Notes: generated by a model not told the origin, from the letters alone. A stretch of 52,276 nucleotides of DNA from Candidatus Egerieimonas intestinavium (GCA_018711815.1 DVHU01000106.1:1-52276); one strand, 5' to 3'; shown: positions 33,212-42,231, counted from the stretch's first letter. Translations and numbers: made by a program.

Positions 33212-36126
33212 AGAAACGCATCAAAAACAAAATCAAAAAACTGAGACTGCAGCGCACGTTTCTTCTCTATGTGCTTTTTCTTTTGATGGCTTTTGTGCTG
33301 ATTCAGCGGATATTTTCCCTGCAGATTATCCACGGGGAGGAGTATGAGAAGAACTTTTCCTTAAAAACCACCAAGGAGAGAACCTTAAAGAGCACCCGGG
33401 GCAATATATATGACCGCAACGGCAATGTGCTCGCCTCCAACAAGCTTACATATTCGGTGACTCTGGAGGATAACGGCAGCTATGACAGCTCCCGGGAGCA
33501 GGATCTGTCCCTGAACGGAGAGATCTATCAGATTATCAAGCTGCTGGAAGCCAACGGAGATTCCATAACCCAGGATTTCCATGTGATTCTGGATGAAAAT
33601 GGAGATTACGCCTACGATGTCACCGGTGTTGCCCTGGATCGTTTCCGGGCCGACGTGTACGGTCATGCCTACATTGATGATCTGGAGGAGCGGGAGGCTA
33701 ACGCCACCGCAGAGCAGATGATGGAGGACCTGATCGGGGACAGCTACCAGTATTCCTACGGCCTGAAGGCCAATAAAACTCCCTACACGGAGGAGGAGCT
33801 CACCAGCCATGGTCTGCCCACGGAGCTGACCAAGGAAGAGGCCCTGAAGATTGTCACCGTTCGGTATCAGCTCTTTACCATCAGCTATCAGAAATATATG
33901 ACCGTGACCATCGCCACAGATGTCAGCGAGGACAGCGTGGCCGCCATTATGGAGCGCCAGGTGGATCTGCCCGGCGTGGACGTGGCGGAGGATTCCATCC
34001 GTGTATATGAGGACAGCGTGTATTTCGCCTCTGTGCTGGGTTATACCGGAAGAATCTCCGCAGAGGAGCTGGAGAAGCTCAAGGCGGAAAATCCCAATTA
34101 TACGGCCAATTCCATCGTGGGTAAGGCGGGAATTGAGCAGTACATGGAGACCACCCTCCAGGGCACCGACGGCTCTGAGACTGTGTACGTGGACAGTATG
34201 GGAAAGGTGCTCTCCATCGACGAGGAATCCAGGAAGGAGCCGGTTCAGGGAAATGACGTCTACCTGAATATCGACAAGGAGATGACCATTGCCACCTACA
34301 AAATCCTGGAACAGCGAATTGCCGGTATTCTGGTAAATAAGATTCAAAATATTAAAGAGGTAAACTGGGAGGGGATCACCGATACGGTGCAGATTCCCGT
34401 ACCCATCTATGACGTCTATAACGCCCTCATCGATAACAGCGTCATTGATATCAACCGTTTTGCCTACACGGACAGCTCAGCCATCGAGCAGGACATCTAC
34501 AGCCGCTTCCAGCAGAAGCAGGAGAGCGTCTTTAGTGCCATCGGCCAGGAGCTCACCGGCACGGCGCCTGCGGCCTACAAGGATCTTGCTCCGGAGATGC
34601 AGGATTATATCGACTATATTGTGGACACACTTCTGGTAAATGAAGGAATTCTGAACAAGGATGCCATCGACAAGAGCGATTCCGTCTATCAGACCTGGAC
34701 CAAGGACGAGACCATCAGCCTTCAGGAATACCTGACCTATGCGGCCAGCCAGAACTGGATTGACATTTCCAGCATTTACCGGGAGGGCGATTACGGGGAG
34801 TCCACTTATCTGGATTCCCGGGAGGTCTACGAGATTCTGACGGAGTATCTGGCTGATTGCCTGCGAACGGATTCGGAATTTTCAAAAATACTGTACCGCT
34901 ATATGATTTTAAATGACGAGCTTACCGGCGAGGATCTGGCCCAGGTTCTTTACGAGCAGGGGGTTCTCTCCAAGGATGATTCTTCTTACGGGGAGCTGAT
35001 GGCGGGAACACTGTCTGCCTATGAGCTGATTGTGGGAAAGATTTCTTCTTTGGAAATCACCCCGGCCATGCTGGCCCTGGATCCCTGTTCCGGCTCCGCA
35101 GTCTTTACCAATCCCCAGACCGGGGAGGTGCTGGCCTGCGTCAGCTATCCGGGCTACGACAATAACCGGCTGGCCAACCAGACGGATACCGCTTATTACC
35201 GGAAGCTTTTAAGCGATCAGTCCACCCCCTTCTACAACAAGGCCACCCAGCAGACCACAGCGCCGGGTTCTACCTTCAAGCTGGTGACGGTGACGGCAGG
35301 ACTGATGGAGGGAACCATCAGCACCAACACCACCTTTTCCTGCAACGGTGTCTTTGACAAAGTAACGCCGGCCCTGCATTGCTGGAACACCAGCGGTCAC
35401 GGCGCTCTGGATGCGGTGGGCGGCATCGTCAATTCCTGTAACGTGTTCATGGCCAATACGGTCTACGCTATGGGACTGGACGACGAAAATGAATTTAATG
35501 ACAATGCGGCTTTGCAGAAGCTGGCCTCTTACGCCCGGCTCTTTGACCTGGACAAGAAGTCCGGTATTGAAATTACCGAGTCAGAGCCGCAGGTGTCTGA
35601 CTATGCGGCCATTCCCTCAGCCATCGGCCAGGGAACCCACAACTATACAACTTCCCAGCTCGCCCGCTACGCCACCACCCTGGCCAACAGTGGAACCAGC
35701 TATAAGCTGTCCCTGATTGATAAGGTGACTGACGCCAACGGGGAGCTGATTCAAGACTATACGCCGGAAGTGGAGAGCAGTCTGGAGCTTCCTTCCTATG
35801 TTTGGAATGAGATCCATACCGGTATGCGCACCGTAGTACAGAGAAATTCCTCCTTCCGGGGATTTGAGGTAGAGGTAGCAGGAAAAACCGGTACTGCTCA
35901 GGAGGCCGACAACCGTCCGGACCATGGACTGTTCATCGGCTACGCACCATACGATGATCCTACCCTGGCCTTCTGTGTCCGCATCCCCTGCAGCTATACG
36001 GCGGGAAATGCAGCAGTGGCCGCCAAGGATATGTTAAGCTACTATTTTAATTTGGAGGATGAGGCAGACCTTCTGACCGGCAGAGCCGATATGGAGGGAC
36101 TGGTCGGACAGCGTACCGACGGTTAA
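33196..36126 (+). CDS. mrdA: Penicillin-binding protein 2 (class B transpeptidase), with large insertion
   Basis: 976 residues, about 300 longer than typical PBP2. One membrane segment (about 21-41) follows a basic start. The dimerisation domain includes STRGNIYDRNGNVLA (66-80). The transpeptidase motifs are S692-T-F-K695, S747-C-N749 and K897-T-G899. Between YLNIDKEMTIATYKILEQRIAGI (to about 378) and LDPCSGSAVFTNPQTGEVLA (from 628) lies an acidic, mostly helical insertion of about 240 residues without recognised motif, where ordinary PBP2 proteins have almost no spacer. The enzyme cross-links peptidoglycan in the Rod complex with RodA. Start is TTG 33196 inside mreD, after GAAGGA. Confidence 0.93.
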   Translation: MVKKIKKRIKNKIKKLRLQRTFLLYVLFLLMAFVLIQRIFSLQIIHGEEYEKNFSLKTTKERTLKSTRGNIYDRNGNVLASNKLTYSVTLEDNGSYDSSREQDLSLNGEIYQIIKLLEANGDSITQDFHVILDENGDYAYDVTGVALDRFRADVYGHAYIDDLEEREANATAEQMMEDLIGDSYQYSYGLKANKTPYTEEELTSHGLPTELTKEEALKIVTVRYQLFTISYQKYMTVTIATDVSEDSVAAIMERQVDLPGVDVAEDSIRVYEDSVYFASVLGYTGRISAEELEKLKAENPNYTANSIVGKAGIEQYMETTLQGTDGSETVYVDSMGKVLSIDEESRKEPVQGNDVYLNIDKEMTIATYKILEQRIAGILVNKIQNIKEVNWEGITDTVQIPVPIYDVYNALIDNSVIDINRFAYTDSSAIEQDIYSRFQQKQESVFSAIGQELTGTAPAAYKDLAPEMQDYIDYIVDTLLVNEGILNKDAIDKSDSVYQTWTKDETISLQEYLTYAASQNWIDISSIYREGDYGESTYLDSREVYEILTEYLADCLRTDSEFSKILYRYMILNDELTGEDLAQVLYEQGVLSKDDSSYGELMAGTLSAYELIVGKISSLEITPAMLALDPCSGSAVFTNPQTGEVLACVSYPGYDNNRLANQTDTAYYRKLLSDQSTPFYNKATQQTTAPGSTFKLVTVTAGLMEGTISTNTTFSCNGVFDKVTPALHCWNTSGHGALDAVGGIVNSCNVFMANTVYAMGLDDENEFNDNAALQKLASYARLFDLDKKSGIEITESEPQVSDYAAIPSAIGQGTHNYTTSQLARYATTLANSGTSYKLSLIDKVTDANGELIQDYTPEVESSLELPSYVWNEIHTGMRTVVQRNSSFRGFEVEVAGKTGTAQEADNRPDHGLFIGYAPYDDPTLAFCVRIPCSYTAGNAAVAAKDMLSYYFNLEDEADLLTGRADMEGLVGQRTDG

Positions 36127-36180
36127 GCCCCTAACGGACAAAAGAGAAGCAGAAATAACCGGAAAATCAGGAGGATTTGT

Positions 36181-36960
36181 ATGAGTGAAGTAATTGTAGT
36201 GACATCGGGAAAGGGCGGTGTGGGAAAGACTACCACCGCCGCCAATATCGGTACCGGACTGGCCGCCCTGGACAAGAAGGTGGTTATGGTGGACACGGAT
36301 ATTGGCCTGAGAAATCTGGATGTGGTTCTGGGCCTGGAAAACCGGATTGTCTATAACCTGGTGGACGTCATTGAGGGGAACTGCCGTCTGAAGCAGGCCC
36401 TGATCCGGGACAAGCACAATCCCAATCTCTATCTGCTGCCCTCGGCTCAGACCAGGGATAAGACGGCGGTCTCCCCGGAGCAGATGAAAAAGCTCTGCGA
36501 GGATTTGAAGGAGGAGTACGATTACGTGATTCTCGACTGCCCCGCCGGCATTGAGCAGGGATTTAAGAATGCCATCGCCGGAGCTTCCAGAGCCATCGTA
36601 GTGACCACCCCGGAGGTCTCCGCCATCCGGGATGCGGACCGGATTATCGGACTTTTGGAAGCTGCTGAGCTTCACAATATCTATTTAATCATTAACCGCC
36701 TGCGGATGGACATGATCCGCCGGGGAGATATGATGTCCGTGGAGGACGTAGTGGACATTCTGGCTGTGGATCTGCTGGGAGCCATTCCCGACGACGAGCA
36801 GGTGGTGATTTCCACCAACCAGGGGGAGCCTTTGGCCGGTTCCGAATCTCTGGCCGGAAAGGCCTACCAGAACATCTGCCGCCGGATCTTGGGGGAGGAG
36901 GTACCCCTGCTGGATCTGACACCGAAGAAAGGCATGTGGAAGCGTTTATTCAGAAAATAG
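36181..36960 (+). CDS. minD: Septum site-determining ATPase MinD
   Basis: 259 residues. The deviant Walker A GKGGVGKTTT lies at residues 10-19; DTDIGLRNLDVVLGLE and DYVILDCPAGIEQGF follow, and an amphipathic membrane-targeting helix (KKGMWKRLFRK) ends the protein. MinD places division at midcell by recruiting MinC or other inhibitors. The ATG follows AGGAGG at good spacing. minE follows 18 bases later, but no minC precedes it: only 54 bases separate it from the PBP2 gene. Confidence 0.96.
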   Translation: MSEVIVVTSGKGGVGKTTTAANIGTGLAALDKKVVMVDTDIGLRNLDVVLGLENRIVYNLVDVIEGNCRLKQALIRDKHNPNLYLLPSAQTRDKTAVSPEQMKKLCEDLKEEYDYVILDCPAGIEQGFKNAIAGASRAIVVTTPEVSAIRDADRIIGLLEAAELHNIYLIINRLRMDMIRRGDMMSVEDVVDILAVDLLGAIPDDEQVVISTNQGEPLAGSESLAGKAYQNICRRILGEEVPLLDLTPKKGMWKRLFRK

Positions 36961-36977
36961 AAAAAGGAGGCTGTTGT

Positions 36978-37220
36978 ATGTTCTTTTCCAAGCGCGGAAA
37001 ATCAGGAAATGTTGCAAAAGACAGGCTGAAGCTTCTGCTTCTGGCGGAGCATGTGGAGTGTTCCCCCAATACCATGCAGATGCTGAAGAATGATATGATA
37101 CAGACAGCTGGAAAATACCTCTCCATCGATGAGAGAGAAGTCATCGTATGTTTCACCCAGTCGCCGCCCATGCTGACGGCCCGCATGCCCTTGAAAAGCG
37201 CAGTTCATTCTTTTAGCTAA
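36978..37220 (+). CDS. minE: Cell division topological specificity factor MinE
   Basis: 80 residues. The pattern VAKDRLKLLLLAEHVECSPNTMQMLKNDMIQTAGKYLSID matches MinE's MinD-activating helix and dimer region. MinE stimulates MinD ATPase and drives its movement along the membrane. The ATG follows AAAAAGGAGG; the frame extends upstream only into minD. Confidence 0.92.
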   Translation: MFFSKRGKSGNVAKDRLKLLLLAEHVECSPNTMQMLKNDMIQTAGKYLSIDEREVIVCFTQSPPMLTARMPLKSAVHSFS

Positions 37221-37242
37221 TACAAAAAGATAAGGTGTTTAC

Positions 37243-38397
37243 ATGTTTCGACTATATAAACTGAAAAACTATAATTTTAGACTGGTCATTTTACTGGCGG
37301 CAGTCAGCTCCCTGGGGGTGCTCCTGGTGGGAAGCGCCATGAAATCCCTGCAGACCAAGCAGTTGGCCGGCGTCCTGTTGGGAGTGGCCGTTATGGTGGT
37401 GGTATCCCTCATTGACTTCAGCTGGATCTTAAATTTTTCCTGGATCCTCTACGGAGCCAATCTGGTGCTCCTCCTGGCAGTTTTCCTCACGGGCGACGAC
37501 GCCAAGGGAGCTACCCGGTGGCTGGAGCTGGGGCCCCTGCGTTTTCAGCCCACAGAGTTATCCAAGATCCTTCTGATTTTGTTTTTCGCCAAGTTTCTCA
37601 TGGATCATGAGGAGGATCTGAATAAACCCAGGACAATTCTGAAGGCGGTGGGGCTTTTGGCAGTGCCCCTGGCCCTGGTGTTTGCCCAGCCGGATTTGAA
37701 AAATACCATCACCCTGGCTCTGGTGTTCTGCGTTCTTATGTATCTTGCCGGATTAAGCTATAAGATCATTGGAGGAATCCTCCTGGTGGCGGTGCCCCTG
37801 ACGGTGATCTTTCTCATGATCGTGGTGCAGCCGGATCAAAAGCTTCTGAAGGACTACCAGAGAAACCGTATTATGGCCTTCCTGTACCCGGACAACGAGG
37901 AGTATTCCGACGACACCATGCAGCAGGACAATTCCATTATGGCCATAGGCTCGGGAAAGCTGACGGGCAAGGGTTACGATAACAGCGAGGTATCCTCTGT
38001 CAGCAAGTCAAATTTCGTCTCGGAGATTCAGACGGACTTTATCTTTGCGGTGGCGGGGGAGGAGCTGGGCTTTGTGGGAGGCTGCACCATCATTGTGCTG
38101 CTTTTCCTGATCTCCTTTGAGTGCCTGAGGACCTCGCGCCGGGCCAAGGATTTGTCCGGAAAGCTCATCTGCTGCGGCGTGGGCACGGTGGTGGCCTTTC
38201 AGAGCTTTCTGAATATATGCGTGGCCACGGGACTTACCCCCAACACAGGAACGCCGCTGCCCTTTGTCAGCTACGGTCTGACTTCCATTGTCAGCTTATA
38301 TATCGGCATGGGACTTGTATTAAATGTAGGACTGCAAAATAGAAACTATCTGGGAGGAGAAGGACATGAACATCGGATTAATCGCGCACGACTCTAA
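37243..38397 (+). CDS. rodA: RodA/FtsW-family (SEDS) peptidoglycan glycosyltransferase
   Basis: 384 residues with about ten membrane segments. Motifs include GATRWLELGPLRFQPTELSKI, AQPDLKNTITLALVF, and the C-terminal ATGLTPNTGTPLPFVSYGLTSIVSLYIGMGLVLNV, all SEDS hallmarks. The gene's company (mreBCD, PBP2) makes RodA, the elongation polymerase, more likely than FtsW. The ATG follows a weak AAGATAAGG site. The 3' end overlaps mgsA by 32 bases. Confidence 0.92.
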   Translation: MFRLYKLKNYNFRLVILLAAVSSLGVLLVGSAMKSLQTKQLAGVLLGVAVMVVVSLIDFSWILNFSWILYGANLVLLLAVFLTGDDAKGATRWLELGPLRFQPTELSKILLILFFAKFLMDHEEDLNKPRTILKAVGLLAVPLALVFAQPDLKNTITLALVFCVLMYLAGLSYKIIGGILLVAVPLTVIFLMIVVQPDQKLLKDYQRNRIMAFLYPDNEEYSDDTMQQDNSIMAIGSGKLTGKGYDNSEVSSVSKSNFVSEIQTDFIFAVAGEELGFVGGCTIIVLLFLISFECLRTSRRAKDLSGKLICCGVGTVVAFQSFLNICVATGLTPNTGTPLPFVSYGLTSIVSLYIGMGLVLNVGLQNRNYLGGEGHEHRINRARL

Positions 38398-38761
38398 AAA
38401 GAAACTCATGCAGAATTTCTGCGTGGCCTACCGGAATATTTTAAATAAGCACCATCTGTACGCCACCGGTACCACCGGACGCCTGGTGGAGGAGGCGGCG
38501 AATCTGCCGGTGCATAAATTTCTGGCCGGCCATGTGGGAGGCGTTCAGCAGCTGGGAGCCCAGATTGAGATGAATGAGATCGATCTGGTTATCTTTCTGA
38601 GGGAGCCCTTTTCCCCCAAGAAGCACGAGCCGGACGCGCACATTATCTTCCGGCTCTGCGATACCCACAGTATTCCTTTGGCCACCAACCTGGCCACCGC
38701 GGAGCTGTTGATTAAATCTCTGGACAGAGGAGAGATGGATTGGCGTGAAGTCTACAAATAA
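38366..38761 (+). CDS. mgsA: Methylglyoxal synthase
   Basis: 131 residues. Motifs ATGTTGRLV and VGGVQQLGAQI are the phosphate- and substrate-binding elements, and LVIFLREPF follows; the enzyme converts dihydroxyacetone phosphate to methylglyoxal and phosphate. The start (GGAGGAGAAGGACATG) lies inside rodA with a very strong ribosome site, and the 3' end overlaps the next gene by 17 bases. Its place in a wall-synthesis operon is odd for a carbon-overflow enzyme but tight overlaps imply co-expression. Confidence 0.95.
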   Translation: MNIGLIAHDSKKKLMQNFCVAYRNILNKHHLYATGTTGRLVEEAANLPVHKFLAGHVGGVQQLGAQIEMNEIDLVIFLREPFSPKKHEPDAHIIFRLCDTHSIPLATNLATAELLIKSLDRGEMDWREVYK

Positions 38762-39845
38762 GAAAACTGCGGCCAAAAAGGCTGTGAAGAAAAAGGCTGC
38801 GAACAAAAAGGCTGTGGCCCAAAAGGCAGTGAACAAAAAGAAGAACCGCGGAAGAGATCATCTGCTAAACCGTCTGTTTTTTGGGGTGCTGGGCGTGATC
38901 GTTCTTCTTTTGGTGATTCTGGCTGTGATTGTCTTTAAGAAGAAGACCGGTCTGGATCTGGCCGCCCCCTACGACGAGGACGCTGTCATTCAGGTTTCCG
39001 ACGGTGACCGGCTGCAGATGGCCGAGGGATTTGCATCGGATCTCTGCGTGGCCGGGGACACGGTGGCCCTCAATGATATTTCCTTTTCCAACAGCGAAAA
39101 GGCAGGGCTCTTTGACCTGGACAACAGTCAGGTGCTTTTTGCCCAGAACCTCCACCAGAAAGCTTATCCGGCCAGTATCACCAAGGTGATGACGGCGATT
39201 CTGGCGGCCAAGTACGCGGATATGAGCCAGGAGGTGACGGTCAGCGCCCGGGCAGTGGAGCTCGGTGAGGATTCTCAGGTCTGCGGTCTCAGGGAAGGGG
39301 ACGTGCTGACCATGGACGAGCTTTTCCGGGGAATGATGATTTTTTCCGGCAATGACGCAGCCATCGCCATTGCCGAGACGGTGGGCGGAAGCGTAGAAAA
39401 TTTTGTGGAAATGATGAATCAGGAGGCCCAGGCCCTGGGGGCCACCAATACCCATTTTGCCAATCCCCACGGACTCCAGGATGAAGAGCATTACACCACG
39501 GTGTATGACATTTATCTGATGCTGAGGGAGGCCATGAACTACGATGTGTTCATGGATGTGGCCAAGGAAGGCTACTGTACACTCCACGTGACGCACAAAG
39601 ACGGCAAGAGCGAGTCCTTGTACCTTTCTTCCACAGACCAGTATATGGTGGGGCAGAAGGAGGCTCCAAAAGGAGTTACTGTGATCGGCGGAAAGACCGG
39701 AACCACCGACGAGGCCGGATCCTGCCTGGCTCTCATCAGCCAGAACAGCTACGGTCAGCCTTTTATCTCCATTGTTCTGGGGGCCCAGGGAAAGACCTCT
39801 TTGTACGATCACATGAATCAACTGCTAAGCCAGATAAATTTTTAG
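38745..39845 (+). CDS. D-alanyl-D-alanine carboxypeptidase (S11) with Lys/Ala-rich cytoplasmic tail
   Basis: 366 residues. Residues 1-37 are a Lys/Ala-repeat tail (KKAVKKKAANKKAVAQKAV), followed by a membrane segment (about 43-64) and an exported peptidase domain. Catalytic motifs are canonical: S144-I-T-K147, S201-G-N203 and K317-T-G319. It trims the stem peptide D-Ala and so limits cross-linking by PBP2. The GTG start at 38745 lies inside mgsA after GAGGAGAG; no ATG occurs before the membrane segment. It ends the shape/division operon. Confidence 0.93.
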   Translation: MKSTNKKTAAKKAVKKKAANKKAVAQKAVNKKKNRGRDHLLNRLFFGVLGVIVLLLVILAVIVFKKKTGLDLAAPYDEDAVIQVSDGDRLQMAEGFASDLCVAGDTVALNDISFSNSEKAGLFDLDNSQVLFAQNLHQKAYPASITKVMTAILAAKYADMSQEVTVSARAVELGEDSQVCGLREGDVLTMDELFRGMMIFSGNDAAIAIAETVGGSVENFVEMMNQEAQALGATNTHFANPHGLQDEEHYTTVYDIYLMLREAMNYDVFMDVAKEGYCTLHVTHKDGKSESLYLSSTDQYMVGQKEAPKGVTVIGGKTGTTDEAGSCLALISQNSYGQPFISIVLGAQGKTSLYDHMNQLLSQINF

Positions 39846-39864
39846 TCTTTTTCTCATTTTATTG

Positions 39865-39893
39865 TTGTTTTTTTGTGAAAAAAAACGTATAAT
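39865..39893 (+). promoter_or_regulatory. Sigma-A promoter of the small P-loop gene
   Basis: TTGTTT (39865-39870), 17 bases, then a perfect TATAAT (39888-39893), within an AT-rich 110-base gap. The expected start is near 39900. Confidence 0.65.
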
Positions 39894-39955
39894 TAGGAAT
39901 ATAAACAAAGCTTTTTTAGCAAAATTACATATCAAGATCTAAGGAGGAAACTGCT

Positions 39956-40375
39956 ATGGTTCAATTAATTGTAGGCAATAAGGGAAAGGGAAAAACTAAG
40001 CAGCTTTTAGAAAGAGTAAATACAGAGATCAAGAGCGCCAGCGGCAACATGGTTTATCTGGATAAGAGTTCCAAGCATATGTATGAGCTGAACAACAAGG
40101 TGCGTCTGATTGATGTCTCTACTTATCCTCTGCGCAACAGCAATGAGTTTATTGGTTTTGTGTACGGCATTATTTCCCAGGATCACGATCTGGAGGCCAT
40201 GTATCTGGACAGCTTCCTGAAAATCGCCTGCCTGGAGGGACAGGATGTGACGGATACTTTGGAACAGCTGAAAAAGATCGGCGATCTGTTCCACATTACC
40301 TTTACCATCAGCATTTCTCTGGAGGAGAAGGACATTCCTGAATCTATGAAAGAATGTATCGTTGTTTCCTTGTAA
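39956..40375 (+). CDS. Small P-loop protein of unknown function
   Basis: 139 residues beginning MVQLIVGNKGKGKTKQLLERVN, with a perfect Walker A GxxxxGKT at residues 7-14. A candidate Walker B is AMYLDSF near residue 80. The protein is far shorter than common P-loop ATPases and has no membrane or DNA-binding segment visible. I do not recognise a function; similar short proteins in Clostridia are sometimes mislabelled as PilT-like. The ATG follows TAAGGAGG, and the gene has its own promoter and a strong terminator, so it is monocistronic. Confidence 0.88.
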   Translation: MVQLIVGNKGKGKTKQLLERVNTEIKSASGNMVYLDKSSKHMYELNNKVRLIDVSTYPLRNSNEFIGFVYGIISQDHDLEAMYLDSFLKIACLEGQDVTDTLEQLKKIGDLFHITFTISISLEEKDIPESMKECIVVSL

Positions 40376-40402
40376 TACAAATGATCTGAAATGTAGCATA
40401 GG

Positions 40403-40440
40403 AAAAATACCGGATTGGAATCCCAGTCCGGTATTTTTTT
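40403..40440. terminator. Bidirectional terminator between P-loop gene and DUF378 gene
   Basis: The AAAAATACCGGATTGG arm pairs with CCAGTCCGGTATTTTT around AATC. A-run on the left and T-run on the right make it a strong terminator in both directions for these convergent genes. Confidence 0.93.
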
Positions 40441-40480
40441 GGAAGGTTACTTTGTTGCCCCAAACCGCCGTCGGGCGCCC

Positions 40481-40687
40481 CTAGCGGTCATTGTCGTTTC
40501 TGATTCTCCCGAACAGGGTGAGCAGATACAGTCCGCATACACCTACTAAAACGTAGATAATCCGCGAGAGCATGGACATATTTCCAAACAGGAAAGCTAC
40601 CAGGTCAAAACGGAAAAGCCCGATCAGGCCCCAGTTTACGGCTCCAATGATGGACAGAGCCAACGCTGTATAATCCAATACCTTCAT
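40481..40687 (-). CDS. DUF378 small membrane protein
   Basis: 68 residues reading MKVLDYTALALSIIGAVNWGLIGLFRFDLVAFLFG and a second hydrophobic segment, the standard DUF378 pattern with two membrane spans; function unknown. The ATG (40687) follows AGGAGGA at eight bases. The longer frame upstream (to 40912) runs into the next divergent gene and is not real. Confidence 0.9.
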   Translation of the reverse strand: MKVLDYTALALSIIGAVNWGLIGLFRFDLVAFLFGNMSMLSRIIYVLVGVCGLYLLTLFGRIRNDNDR

Positions 40688-40752
40688 GACAGTTCCTCCT
40701 ATCTTCATACTTAAGTCTTTTCCTATTATCCCCAGGCTGAAGAAATTTATAC

Positions 40753-40781
40753 TTGAGCATTTTGCGGAAAAATGGTAAAAT
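40753..40781 (+). promoter_or_regulatory. Promoter of the HlyD-like/yggS/sepF operon
   Basis: TTGAGC (40753-40758), 17 bases, then TAAAAT (40776-40781); expected start near 40789, about 25 bases before the first gene. Confidence 0.65.
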
Positions 40782-40814
40782 CTATGTATCTGTAATTGAT
40801 AAGGGGGCATTTTT

Positions 40815-42215
40815 TTGCCAAAAAAGAAAAAGAAAAAAGCGCGCCGCATTTCCCTCCGAAATCTTTCCGGGCTCTTTTCCTGGAATATCGGGACGATTAT
40901 TTTCGGCGCCATTTTTATGTATATGATTATCAGCCTGGTTCTCTACCTGACGGCGAATCACATCACCTCCTATCAGGTTACGTCGGGACCTCTGGCCCAG
41001 AATCCCACCTTTGATGCGCTGGTCCTTCGGTCAGAGCAGGTGGTGGAGTCCCCGGCTACCGGTTATGTCCATCAGTACGCCCGGGAAAATGCCAAGGTAC
41101 CCCAGGACGGCATCATCTGCTCCATAAGTGATAACCAGGAGAGCAAGAGCGGCGGTGATGTAGAGCTGACAGAGGAAAATCTGGCTCAGCTGCGGGCAAA
41201 CATGGCGAAATTCGCCTACAATTTTAAGCCCAACAATTTTTATGATACTTACAATTTCAAATATGAGCTGCAGGGAAATATCCTCCAGTATGCCGAGGAC
41301 AACGGCACCCTGGGTACGGCTCTGGGAGATCAGACTGTACAGACCGCTCCAGTGGATGGCACAGTCCTCTATACCATAGACGGCTATGAGGAGCTCACGG
41401 AGGAGTCGCTGACCATGGAGGCCTTCAACCAAAAGGCCTATCAGGTGACAAACTTGAAGCGGGAGAGTCGGGTGGATGCGGGAGAGCCGGTCTGCAAGAT
41501 TGTAGACAGTGAGACTTGGTCCCTGTACATACCCCTGACGGACAAGCAGACGGTACAGCTGGCTTCCAACAGGTCCATGCGTGTGAAATTTTTGAAGGAC
41601 GGGGAAACCCAGGTGGGAAATTTCTCCATTCTCACCATTGGGGAGCAGCGCTACGGGCGCATCACCTTCACCAGCGGCATGTTCCGGTATTCCAGCGACC
41701 GTTTCCTGGAAGTGGAGTTGGTGACCAACACAGAGACTGGCCTTAAGATTCCCGTATCTTCCGTGGTGGAGAAGGAATTTTATATTATTCCCGCCTCCTT
41801 TGAGACGGTGGACGAGGGAGACAATGCAGGATTTTTAAGAGAGGTAACGGATAAGGACGGCAATGTCTCCACAGAGTTCGTATCTGCCACTATTTATCGG
41901 CGGGTAGTGGGAGAGGATGACGAGGGTAACCCGGATACGGATAACGCCATGTATTATGTGGATATGACCGACTTCCGGGAGGGAGACATTCTGGTAAAGC
42001 CAGACTCCCAGTCCCGCTTTGAAGTGAAGGAGACAGGTACCTTGGAAGGCGTATACTCCATCAATAAGGGATACGCCGTGTTCCGGCAGATCACCATTAT
42101 CGATCAGAATGAGGAGTTCTGCATTGTGGAGTCAGGAACTTCCTACGGTATTGCCCAGTTTGACCATATTGTCCTGGATGGAAGCAGTGTTCAGGAAGAA
42201 ACAATTTTGTATTAG
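40815..42215 (+). CDS. HlyD-like membrane-anchored protein of the sepF operon
   Basis: 466 residues. A lysine-rich cytoplasmic start (MPKKKKKKARR), one membrane segment (about 24-46), and an extracellular beta-rich part. SPATGYVHQYARENAKVPQDGIICSIS and the later APVDGTVLYTIDGYEEL, then SRVDAGEPVCKIVDSETWSLYIPL, resemble the lipoyl/barrel-sandwich parts of HlyD adaptor proteins. There is no transporter gene beside it; instead it precedes yggS and sepF, an arrangement seen in other Clostridia, so a division-site role is possible but unproven. The start is TTG 40815, eight bases after AAGGGGG. Confidence 0.78.
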   Translation: MPKKKKKKARRISLRNLSGLFSWNIGTIIFGAIFMYMIISLVLYLTANHITSYQVTSGPLAQNPTFDALVLRSEQVVESPATGYVHQYARENAKVPQDGIICSISDNQESKSGGDVELTEENLAQLRANMAKFAYNFKPNNFYDTYNFKYELQGNILQYAEDNGTLGTALGDQTVQTAPVDGTVLYTIDGYEELTEESLTMEAFNQKAYQVTNLKRESRVDAGEPVCKIVDSETWSLYIPLTDKQTVQLASNRSMRVKFLKDGETQVGNFSILTIGEQRYGRITFTSGMFRYSSDRFLEVELVTNTETGLKIPVSSVVEKEFYIIPASFETVDEGDNAGFLREVTDKDGNVSTEFVSATIYRRVVGEDDEGNPDTDNAMYYVDMTDFREGDILVKPDSQSRFEVKETGTLEGVYSINKGYAVFRQITIIDQNEEFCIVESGTSYGIAQFDHIVLDGSSVQEETILY

Positions 42216-42231
42216 AGGAGGAGAGCTTGCC

